Below are positions 1 to 7,204 of a DNA stretch of 25,931 bases, in pieces; within the stretch, counting starts at the first letter, position 1; each line of letters begins with the position of its first letter. The DNA is from Phycisphaerae bacterium (GTDB lineage: Bacteria; Chloroflexota; Anaerolineae; 4572-78; J111). The DNA lies in assembly GCA_028285035.1 (NCBI GenBank), contig JANQQF010000138.1:1-25931 (forward strand), written 5' to 3'. The position numbers and the translations under genes are program-made. The notes below the pieces were generated by a model. That model was not told the origin of the DNA. It saw only the letters and a program-made list of their open reading frames with translations, and ran no database searches.

Positions 1-80
1 TACTCCTTCTTTATCAATTTCACAATGGCTTGCCTCTCGGTAAGGGCATCAAAGCCCTTCTTCAAGCTACCTGATTATTT

Positions 81-749
81 ATGACCAGCTCTCAATTAAG
101 TAATATTCCACCGGAGTTGGGCAATTTATCAAATTTGCAAAGTCTTAATCTATTTCACAACTTACTGAACGAACTTCCACCAGAGTTGGGTGACTTATCG
201 AATTTGCAAAGCCTTAATTTATTTCACAATTCACTCAGCAAGCTTCCACCAGAATTGGGTGACTTGACTAATTTGGAGGAACTATACCTGCACCATAACC
301 AACTGAATAGCCTGCCCCCAGAAATTAGTGGTCTGACAAATTTGCGTTTCCTCTGGTTAAATTATAATCAACTGAGTAGCCTGCCCCCAGAAATAGACGG
401 TCTGACAAGCTTACAAGCACTCGATTTATGGAATAATCAACTGAACAGCCTTCCTGCAGAAATAGGTGGTCTGACGAGCTTGCAGGAGCTCAATTTAATT
501 AGCAATCAATTGAGCAGTCTGCCCCCAGAAATGGGTGATCTGGCTAATTTGCGTGACCTTAGATTAACCCATAACCAACTGAATAGCCTGCCACCAGAAA
601 TAGGTGATTTGACGAATTTGTGGCGTCTTGAGTTAGGGGCCAATCAACTAAGCGGAAATATTCCTCCCCAGTTGGGAAATCTATCCCAAATATCGCTTCT
701 CAATCTGGCAGGGAATCAGTTCAGTGGCAGCATTCCCTCCGAATTTTAA
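81..749 (+). CDS. Leucine-rich-repeat protein, N-terminal part of a frameshifted gene
   Basis: The product is a run of about nine leucine-rich repeats, eight of 23 residues and a last one of 24, with the pattern LxxLxLxxNxLxxLPPEIGxLTN. This is the plant/bacterial-type LRR that forms a solenoid for protein binding. The DNA shows the same roughly 69-bp periodicity. No signal peptide or LRR N-cap precedes the repeats. The codons just upstream of the ATG (from position 75, after an in-frame TGA at 72-74) still read LFMTSSQL, which aligns with the LRR consensus, so the ATG at 81 is probably internal to an older, longer gene. The frame closes at 747-749 in the middle of a repeat, and the next frame continues the LRR consensus directly (NLKYFYLYGNQLSGELP). 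Together with 755-2371 it is best seen as one broken or mis-sequenced gene. Confidence 0.75.
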   Translation: MTSSQLSNIPPELGNLSNLQSLNLFHNLLNELPPELGDLSNLQSLNLFHNSLSKLPPELGDLTNLEELYLHHNQLNSLPPEISGLTNLRFLWLNYNQLSSLPPEIDGLTSLQALDLWNNQLNSLPAEIGGLTSLQELNLISNQLSSLPPEMGDLANLRDLRLTHNQLNSLPPEIGDLTNLWRLELGANQLSGNIPPQLGNLSQISLLNLAGNQFSGSIPSEF

Positions 750-754
750 ATAAT

Positions 755-2371
755 TTGAAGTACTTTTATTTATATGGTAATCAACTCAGTGGGGAATTAC
801 CCATGAGTTTGACCAAACTCGATCTGGTGTACTTCTGGTTTTTTAATACCCGGCTGTGCGAACCGAGCGACCCAAGTTTCCAATCTTGGCTAACGAACAT
901 TTGGTACAAAAAATCTACAGGGATTTCTTGTGATGCGCCACACGAGAGCCGCTTCCGGGGTGTTGCTGTTACCTCGATTCGGAACCAATTGAGAGGGACA
1001 TATAGCCAATCTTTGGAACAGGCCCAAATGATGAATATGGATGTTGTGTATCACTACTTAGGCTGGGATACGATTGAAGTTGGGCGAAATAGGTATGAGT
1101 GGGGCATTCTGGATGATATTTTGGAACAGGCCCACGCCTACAATTTGCGGGTCGTTTTGCGAGTGTATAATCCGCCTGCGTGGCGCACTGCTGATGGTGC
1201 CTCGGCTGGGGCACTGCCAACAAATAATGATGACCTCCATAGATTTATGCAAGCGTTGACTGACTATGTTCGAGACAGTGATTACCCTGAAGTTATTGCG
1301 GGTTATGTGATTTGGAATGAGCCAAACATCAAGAAGCAGTGGGGAGGCCAAGCCCCTGATGCGGCGGCGTATATGGATATGTTGCAGGCCGCCTACCAAG
1401 GAGCCAAAGCTGGTGATCTGGGCGCGGTGATTGTGTCGGCGCCTTTGGCCCCAACAGCCGATACGCCCGGTGAAGCCATCAATGACCTAACCTATTTGGG
1501 GCAACTCTATGATTTGGGGTTGGCTAATAATGTTAGTGTGGTTGGGATGAATGGCCTTGGCTTTCAACACAGTCCAGATCATGACCTCGGTGCGGCTGAT
1601 TATAATTTTATGCGTCTTAAATACCTTCACGATGTGATGGTCGCTAAGGGGGACACGACTCATCCAGTTTGGGCGTTAGAAACAGGCTGGTTACAGGACA
1701 GCGATTATGACCTGGGAGCCTTTGAGGCTTATGAGGTATCAGAAAGACAACAAGCCCTCTATTTGGCCCGGAGTTTTCAGAAAGCGTCAGATGAGTGGCC
1801 TTGGCTAGATCTAATGACCATGTGGAATTTAGATTTCAATCATTACTACCCACCCACATCTAACTTTCATTGGTATAGCATTTCCTCTAATACGCTCGCC
1901 CAACTTCTCCTAACTGACCCAAGTCCACAAGCGTATGGCAAAGATTTTAGCCCCAGCGGTGGTGACTGGAGTCCAGACGCAACTTATGACTTGACTATTC
2001 CTGATGGCACGTTGATCAATACAACGGCTGTCACCTTGACAACCTATCAAAGTACAGGGCTGATTTTAACCGACACGTTGAGAACCAGAGGGGTTAATTT
2101 TACCTTGGCGGCAAGTGATACTGACGGCGTGATGACCCACTTCGACCCATCGATTCAACTCAGGCTGGCCGTGCCTGAAAATCTTGACCCTGAAGCGGTG
2201 AGTCTGTATGTCTATCAAGATGACAAAGGCTGGATTGATGCCTGTCAAGAGGCGGGAAACAGTTGCGAGTTAGTGGATGCTCAACTCACTATTACTTTAT
2301 CTCATGTCGGTGAGTTCTCTTTGGTTGCGCCTGGTGGTTTGATACATTTTCCAATTATCTTCAAGCAGTGA
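755..2371 (+). CDS. LRR C-cap plus clan GH-A-like glycoside hydrolase domain, C-terminal part of the frameshifted gene
   Basis: The first ~60 residues finish the LRR array and its Cys-containing cap (LCEPSDPSFQSWLTNI). The rest resembles a TIM-barrel glycoside hydrolase of clan GH-A (GH5/GH39-like). A WNEPN motif at about 1313-1327 supplies the likely acid/base Glu, and ALETGW at about 1673-1690 supplies the likely nucleophile Glu. A beta-rich domain follows, and the chain ends in IHFPIIFKQ. Similar short hydrophobic/aromatic tails followed by Lys or Arg end many secreted Chloroflexota proteins, so extracellular location is inferred. The TTG at 755 has no ribosome-binding site and lies inside a repeat, so it is not a natural start. 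One extra T in the TTTT run at 744-747 would join this frame to the preceding LRR frame. The exact GH family and substrate cannot be assigned by eye. Confidence 0.75.
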   Translation: MKYFYLYGNQLSGELPMSLTKLDLVYFWFFNTRLCEPSDPSFQSWLTNIWYKKSTGISCDAPHESRFRGVAVTSIRNQLRGTYSQSLEQAQMMNMDVVYHYLGWDTIEVGRNRYEWGILDDILEQAHAYNLRVVLRVYNPPAWRTADGASAGALPTNNDDLHRFMQALTDYVRDSDYPEVIAGYVIWNEPNIKKQWGGQAPDAAAYMDMLQAAYQGAKAGDLGAVIVSAPLAPTADTPGEAINDLTYLGQLYDLGLANNVSVVGMNGLGFQHSPDHDLGAADYNFMRLKYLHDVMVAKGDTTHPVWALETGWLQDSDYDLGAFEAYEVSERQQALYLARSFQKASDEWPWLDLMTMWNLDFNHYYPPTSNFHWYSISSNTLAQLLLTDPSPQAYGKDFSPSGGDWSPDATYDLTIPDGTLINTTAVTLTTYQSTGLILTDTLRTRGVNFTLAASDTDGVMTHFDPSIQLRLAVPENLDPEAVSLYVYQDDKGWIDACQEAGNSCELVDAQLTITLSHVGEFSLVAPGGLIHFPIIFKQ

Positions 2372-2492
2372 CACAAACTCGATTAGTAGTCTAAATCTGA
2401 TCAAATGATCTGTACAGTTGCCCCAAGCGGATTTTGGAACATATCTTTGGTCGAGTTGTGTTTTAAATAACATCCCCACTCAGAATTTTGTT

Positions 2493-2520
2493 TTGAATTA
2501 TCCCCTCGCTGTGTTAAACT
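2493..2520 (+). promoter_or_regulatory. Candidate sigma70-type promoter of the patatin operon
   Basis: TTGAAT (2493-2498), a 16-bp spacer and TAAACT (2515-2520) preceded by TGT, which gives an extended -10. It lies about 100 bp before the patatin start in an otherwise gene-free 249-bp gap. No other clear element was seen in that gap. Confidence 0.4.
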
Positions 2521-2620
2521 TGAGGCCGATTTTTATTAATAGTCAGCCGGGCAATACAACATATCCCCAAACCTAAAAAATACCCCCAATGATTTTGGGC
2601 CAGGCCACAGAGATATACAG

Positions 2621-4852
2621 ATGAACCTAATACAATCTCAGGATGTATTAACGCACGTCCGCAATGTTTCTTTTCTTAATCTGTTAGAGGAGTCGTTTCA
2701 CCAGGAATTCCTTTCAAAGGTTGAACAGATTAGCCTAGTCAAAGACGCGTACTTATTTCATCAGGGCGATGCTGGAGACGATGGTATGTATGTGGTCATT
2801 AAGGGGCAACTAACAGTGTTTGTTATCAGGCCAGATAGTAGCCATCTTGTGGTGGATGAACACGGTCCTGGGGCCGTTGTCGGCGAAATTGGTATGATCA
2901 CAGGGAGCACCCGCACGGCAACGATTCAGGCGACAACCGACACTGAACTTATCAGAGTTTCCAAAGCCACCTTTGACTATCTCCAAGAGAAAAATCCCGA
3001 AATTGTTTCACAGGCACTGGATCTTGTCATGCGCCGACTGCGGCGTCCGCAACTGTTGGCTGTCCTCCCCAACCTGTTTGGCCCGTTGGATTTAGCAACC
3101 TTTGAAGAAGTGGAGGCCGAGTTCACCTGGCTGCATCTGGCCCGAGGTGAGCAGCTAATTCAGCAGGGTGATACGGACGAGAATTTGTACATTCTCATCA
3201 GCGGCCGATTGCAGGCCGTGGCGACAGATTACACCGGGCACGAACAGGTGATCGGTGAAATTGCGCCTGGTGAGAGTGTGGGCGAGATGCAACTGCTCAC
3301 GGGGGGCGCTCGTTCTGCCTCGGTTTACAGTATTCGGGACAGTGCCTTGGTGCAATTGTCTCAAGACGGTTTTGATCGGCTGGTGGCAAAATATCCCCAA
3401 ATTATGAAACACATCGCCCAGCAGGTCATCAAGCGACTCCAACAAACCATTCAGCGATCATCAAACACATCAAAGTTGGCTAAGGATATTGTGATTATCC
3501 CACTCGATCAATCGGTGCCACTAACAGAATTCTCTGAAATATTGGGCAACGTTTTGGGTGAGGCTGGCCCAATGATGGTTTTAGATGAAAAACGATTTGA
3601 TGCCCATTTGGGGCGACAGGGTGCGGCCCAAACCCTGGTTGATGATCCAACTGACACCCGGCTGGTGATTTGGTTGAACCAACAAGCCACGCAATATCGA
3701 TTTAGGCTCTTCCAAACCGATTTTACCCTCACACCGTGGACCAAACGATGTTTACGACAGGCTGACTTAATTCTGTTAGTCGGCTGGGCCCAAAATGATC
3801 CAGGTCAAAGCCAAATTGAGGCTGAGCTGGATAACTGGGACACTGATTGGGGGAGTGTTCGAAAGCATTTAATTTTGTTACATCAGGAAGGCACAAAACA
3901 TCCACAAGGGACCGAACGGTGGCTGTCGCATCGTCAACTCCATCATCACCATCATATTCGGTGGCCTCGTGTCGCCGATTTTGAACGCTTGGCTCGGTTT
4001 ATCAGAGGAAAAGCGATTGGCTTGGTGCTCGGCGGCGGGGGTGTTCGAGGCTTGGCCCAACTGGGCGTGATTAAAGCGATTGAGGAGCTTGGCATTAAGA
4101 TTGATTTAGTCGGAGGATCAAGTTTCGGCTCCATTATCGGCGGCTATTATGCGATGGAGTTGGACTACGACACAATCTATGAGTCGGTGAGGGAGCGGTC
4201 TGCCCGAAAAGCGCTGATCGATTATACCCTGCCGTTTATCGCGCTCTCGCAGGGTAAAAAAGTGCAGAAGGTGTTTCGACAAGTGTATGGCGATCTCAAT
4301 ATTGAAGATACCTGGCGCCCCTATTTCTGCACCTCAAGCAACTTGAGTAAAGCCAAAGAAGTGATCCATCGCCACGGCCCCCTGTGGAAATATATCCGGG
4401 CCAGTTCAGCCTTACCCCCCCTGTTTCCCCCCATTATTGAGGATGGGATGGTCTTGATGGATGGTGGTATCTTTAACAATGTCCCTTTGGATATCATGCA
4501 TCAGCTCAACGACAGCGGTCCTGTGATTGGGGTTGATGTCAGTGTGGATGAAGAGCTAATCGATGATTACGATTTTGATACGACAGTGTCTGGCTGGCAA
4601 ATTCTGTGGAGCTATCTCAATCCATTTCGGGCGGCCATGAAGATACCCGCTTTACATTTTATCGTGGTGCGGATGGCCACCCTAACCAGTATCCAACGCC
4701 GGATGCGGCAGGAAAATCTGGCGGATCTGCTCATTTATCCGCCTGTGTCACGATTTGGTCAACTTGAAGCTGAAGCCATTGATGAGATTATTGAGGTCGG
4801 CTACCAGACCGGGCGACCCGAACTCGAAGCTTGGTTGGCGAAAAAAGCGTGA
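2621..4852 (+). CDS. Patatin-like phospholipase with two cNMP-binding domains (NTE-like)
   Basis: A 743-residue protein. Two tandem cyclic-nucleotide-binding domains (about residues 20-145 and 150-280) each carry a phosphate-binding-cassette signature: GEIGMITGSTRTA and GEMQLLTGGARSA. A middle Rossmann-like segment (about 290-440) ends in a His-rich stretch before RWPR, usual for bacterial NTE-like proteins. The patatin domain follows: glycine-rich oxyanion loop GGGGVRGLA (about 471), nucleophile elbow GSSFG with Ser501, and the dyad Asp614 in DGG. By family knowledge it deacylates phospholipids or lysophospholipids, probably at the membrane, and ligand binding to the cNMP domains may control it. 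Whether these domains bind cAMP, cGMP or something else is unknown. It is the first gene of a tight operon, and the MFS start lies 4 bp after its stop. The start ATG has only a weak ribosome-binding site (AGAG). Confidence 0.9.
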   Translation: MNLIQSQDVLTHVRNVSFLNLLEESFHQEFLSKVEQISLVKDAYLFHQGDAGDDGMYVVIKGQLTVFVIRPDSSHLVVDEHGPGAVVGEIGMITGSTRTATIQATTDTELIRVSKATFDYLQEKNPEIVSQALDLVMRRLRRPQLLAVLPNLFGPLDLATFEEVEAEFTWLHLARGEQLIQQGDTDENLYILISGRLQAVATDYTGHEQVIGEIAPGESVGEMQLLTGGARSASVYSIRDSALVQLSQDGFDRLVAKYPQIMKHIAQQVIKRLQQTIQRSSNTSKLAKDIVIIPLDQSVPLTEFSEILGNVLGEAGPMMVLDEKRFDAHLGRQGAAQTLVDDPTDTRLVIWLNQQATQYRFRLFQTDFTLTPWTKRCLRQADLILLVGWAQNDPGQSQIEAELDNWDTDWGSVRKHLILLHQEGTKHPQGTERWLSHRQLHHHHHIRWPRVADFERLARFIRGKAIGLVLGGGGVRGLAQLGVIKAIEELGIKIDLVGGSSFGSIIGGYYAMELDYDTIYESVRERSARKALIDYTLPFIALSQGKKVQKVFRQVYGDLNIEDTWRPYFCTSSNLSKAKEVIHRHGPLWKYIRASSALPPLFPPIIEDGMVLMDGGIFNNVPLDIMHQLNDSGPVIGVDVSVDEELIDDYDFDTTVSGWQILWSYLNPFRAAMKIPALHFIVVRMATLTSIQRRMRQENLADLLIYPPVSRFGQLEAEAIDEIIEVGYQTGRPELEAWLAKKA

Positions 4853-4856
4853 GCCT

Positions 4857-6032
4857 ATGAAAAAATCGTATCTAGCGGCACTATTTGTCGGTAACCTTGT
4901 TGGCTGGACGATTGGTAACGGGTTATTGCCAGTGCTTCCGGTTTATGCAGCCGAACGCAACATCAATCCGACCCAAACGGGTATATACTTGGCTCTGGGC
5001 TATATCGCCCTGATGATTGGAACAGTTGTAGCTGGGTATATCTCTGATCGTTGGCTCCTTCGACAACGCTTGTTGTTGGGTGTCGGCCTCGCGCTTGTGC
5101 CATCATTGTGGCTTATGGGACCTGCCACCCAATATTGGACCATACTGTTGATCACCTGCCTGGTCTGGTTTTTTGGCGGGATGTCCCTGGCCTTGCTCAG
5201 CATCCTGGCTGGGTTGCTGGCCGATCCGGCAAAACGTGGCTCAATCTTCGGTATTTTGGCCTTGACCAGTGCCCTAGGCGCACTTTTAGGCGGTGTGACC
5301 ATCGGCCCTATCGCTGATCGGTGGGGCTTTGGCACGCTATTTATCGCCTTAGCACTGTTTACGCTGTTACTCCCCGGAGTTACCCTGATTTTACCAGAAG
5401 TCAGTACCCTGTCATCGAAAAAAGAGACGCAAGAAGAAGAGCGTGGTTCGGGGAAATTACCCCAAGCTTTTGTCATCTTGATGGTGGCTGTTGTGTTTGG
5501 CAGTTGTGCTCGTTTCATCGGTCAATTGGCCACCTCACTGTTGATGCATGACCAATCATTTAATACATCGGCCATCTCAGGCACCGCTGCCGTTGGAGGA
5601 GCGGTGACCATCCCGTTTGTGCTGGCCCTCGGCTGGCTGGCTGATCGATACAGTCGGAAGCTTTTGCTAGCGACTTGTTATGTGGCCGGGATAATTGGCT
5701 TTGTCATTCTGGCTGGTTCGGCAACACTGTGGCAATATTGGCTGTCAGCTATTTTTCTGGCGATTTTAGGGTATGGCACGATTGGGGTTGGCTCGGCTTT
5801 GGTGTCAGATATTGTGCCAAAGGCTGCCCTTGGGCGTGGGTTGGCGATGTTTAACGGGCTGACCTTAGCCGGTGGTATCGTCGGCTTTGCTGCGACCGGA
5901 TTTATTCTGCAAACATTTGGGGCCACCGCTGTCTTTGGCTTGGGTGTGTTACTGTCACTATCCGCCGGATTGATTTTGACCCGCGTTCGGCTTCCAAAAC
6001 AACAAACTTTCGAGGCAGGAGTAAAATTATGA
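4857..6032 (+). CDS. MFS transporter
   Basis: A 391-residue integral membrane protein of the major facilitator superfamily with about 12 hydrophobic helices. The loop after TM2 reads GYISDRW and the equivalent loop in the second half reads WLADRYSRK, both resembling MFS motif A. I chose the ATG at 4857 because the following MKKSYLAALF begins the first membrane helix, and it sits 4 bp after the patatin stop. The longer open frame upstream is only antisense-free overlap with the patatin gene and reads as soluble, Arg-rich noise. The stop overlaps the next gene's ATG (ATGA). The substrate is unknown. The neighbouring lipase and acyltransferase suggest a lipid, lysolipid or acylated product, by analogy with the MFS lysophospholipid transporter LplT, which works with an acyltransferase. 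That analogy is inference. Confidence 0.85.
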   Translation: MKKSYLAALFVGNLVGWTIGNGLLPVLPVYAAERNINPTQTGIYLALGYIALMIGTVVAGYISDRWLLRQRLLLGVGLALVPSLWLMGPATQYWTILLITCLVWFFGGMSLALLSILAGLLADPAKRGSIFGILALTSALGALLGGVTIGPIADRWGFGTLFIALALFTLLLPGVTLILPEVSTLSSKKETQEEERGSGKLPQAFVILMVAVVFGSCARFIGQLATSLLMHDQSFNTSAISGTAAVGGAVTIPFVLALGWLADRYSRKLLLATCYVAGIIGFVILAGSATLWQYWLSAIFLAILGYGTIGVGSALVSDIVPKAALGRGLAMFNGLTLAGGIVGFAATGFILQTFGATAVFGLGVLLSLSAGLILTRVRLPKQQTFEAGVKL

Positions 6033-7135
6033 TTCAAGTACGTTATGCAAAAACTGAAGCGGAGTTAGATGCAGTTTATCGGTTGCGTTATAAGATTTAC
6101 GTTGAAGAGTTAGGAGAGCGTGCGGAACATATCGGAAATCGGAAAACTGATGTGAGTGATGAAAACGCACGACACCTCATGGCCCTTGATGGTGAGGATC
6201 TCGTTGGGACGTTGCGTATTGTCTGGGGTGGTGATGGGGACTTTCCTGAAGAATTTGAGGATGTTTATGAATTATCTCGTTTTTCCTCTGTGGTAAAAGA
6301 TGAAGAGATTGTTGTATTTGATCGATTTTGTGTTGAAGCACAATACCGAAACACGCAGACCCCTTTCCAACTTTTAGCTGCGATCTCCACATTTTCCCTA
6401 AAAAGAGGCGTCCAGTTAGCATTTTGTGATTGTCAGCCCCATCTGCTGAACCTCTATCTTGGTCTGGGATTTCGTACCTATACCAAAACCTTCAATTATG
6501 ACGTCGTGGGGCTCTTGGTGCCGCTTGTGTTTGTGTGCGAAGATTTAGATCATCTGCGTAAAGTAGGCTCTCCGTTGCTCGCGTTTGAAGCAGGCCACGA
6601 GTTTTCGTCAGACGTGCCCGCCAAAATTGCCCCACTCCTTGCAAAAAATGAAAAGGCCGTCGATAGTGCTACGGAAGAAAATATTGCTGAATGGGTCCAA
6701 GCCTACGGCCTTCTTACGAAAACGGGCACCAACAAAGTCTCCATGTTTCAGGACATTAGCGAGGCAGATATGAGCAAACTGCTGACAAAAAGCCATATTA
6801 TTGAGTGTCAAGCTGGCGATATAATCATCATGGCGGGTAGGAGTGACCGCACGGTTTTTGTTCTTTTGTCTGGTACCGCCGAAATTCGGGCTAATGGTGA
6901 GGTAACGGGTGTCCGTACCGAAGGGGATGTCATTGGTGAATTAGCCTTTCTTTTACACGGCACCAGGACAGCTGATGTGGTTGCCTCCTCCAAAGCACGT
7001 GTATTGGCCCTGAATGAAAAAGTATTACATAAGCTGCAAGAAACTGAGCCAGTCATCGCCGCTCAATTGATGCATAATCTGGCTCGTATTGTTGCCTTGA
7101 AAATGGTGTCGCTATACCAGCGGACGTATTCGTAG
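6029..7135 (+). CDS. FeeM/GNAT-like N-acyltransferase fused to a cNMP-binding domain
   Basis: The N-terminal ~190 residues look like the GNAT-fold family that holds N-acyl amino acid synthases (FeeM) and autoinducer synthases. The typical RLRYKIYVEELG stretch is near residue 18, followed by a GTLRIV strand, an LSRF...VFDRFCV core and a late LYLGLGFRTY helix-strand. By family knowledge such enzymes move an acyl chain from acyl-ACP or acyl-CoA to an amine, making N-acyl amino acids or homoserine lactones. The C-terminal ~120 residues form one cNMP-binding domain with GELAFLLHGTRTA as its phosphate-binding cassette. The start ATG overlaps the MFS stop by 4 bp and has a good ribosome-binding site (CAGGAG). 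The fusion suggests cyclic-nucleotide control of acyl transfer. The exact acyl acceptor cannot be read from sequence. Confidence 0.75.
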   Translation: MIQVRYAKTEAELDAVYRLRYKIYVEELGERAEHIGNRKTDVSDENARHLMALDGEDLVGTLRIVWGGDGDFPEEFEDVYELSRFSSVVKDEEIVVFDRFCVEAQYRNTQTPFQLLAAISTFSLKRGVQLAFCDCQPHLLNLYLGLGFRTYTKTFNYDVVGLLVPLVFVCEDLDHLRKVGSPLLAFEAGHEFSSDVPAKIAPLLAKNEKAVDSATEENIAEWVQAYGLLTKTGTNKVSMFQDISEADMSKLLTKSHIIECQAGDIIIMAGRSDRTVFVLLSGTAEIRANGEVTGVRTEGDVIGELAFLLHGTRTADVVASSKARVLALNEKVLHKLQETEPVIAAQLMHNLARIVALKMVSLYQRTYS

Positions 7136-7153
7136 GCTGTTTGTGTTACATCA

Positions 7154-7188
7154 AAAAGAGCGTCTTTCTACAGGAGAGACGCTCTTTT
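7154..7188 (+). terminator. Bidirectional intrinsic terminator between convergent operons
   Basis: A perfect 12-bp stem (AAAAGAGCGTCT at 7154-7165 with its complement at 7177-7188) and a short loop. T-rich flanks on both strands let it end the plus-strand lipid operon and the minus-strand xylose operon. Confidence 0.85.
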
Positions 7189-7204
7189 AATTCTTTAGGC
7201 AACA

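Noticed and set aside
741..760. Programmed ribosomal frameshift in the LRR gene
   Set aside because: The junction GAATTTTAAAT does not give a standard slippery heptamer in the reading frame, and no downstream stem is evident. A lost base in the T-run is simpler.
3941..3960. Run of His codons in the patatin gene as an engineered tag
   Set aside because: It lies mid-protein just before the patatin domain, where His-rich stretches before RWPR-like motifs are native to this family.
4755..4856. Extended N-terminus of the MFS protein starting inside the patatin gene
   Set aside because: The 34 extra residues are Arg/Lys-rich and non-membrane. The ATG at 4857 begins directly at the first helix and is coupled to the patatin stop.
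5000..5518. A 172-codon minus-strand open frame opposite the MFS gene
   Set aside because: Its composition is the complement of membrane-helix codons. It has no recognisable motif and lies fully inside a convincing plus-strand gene.
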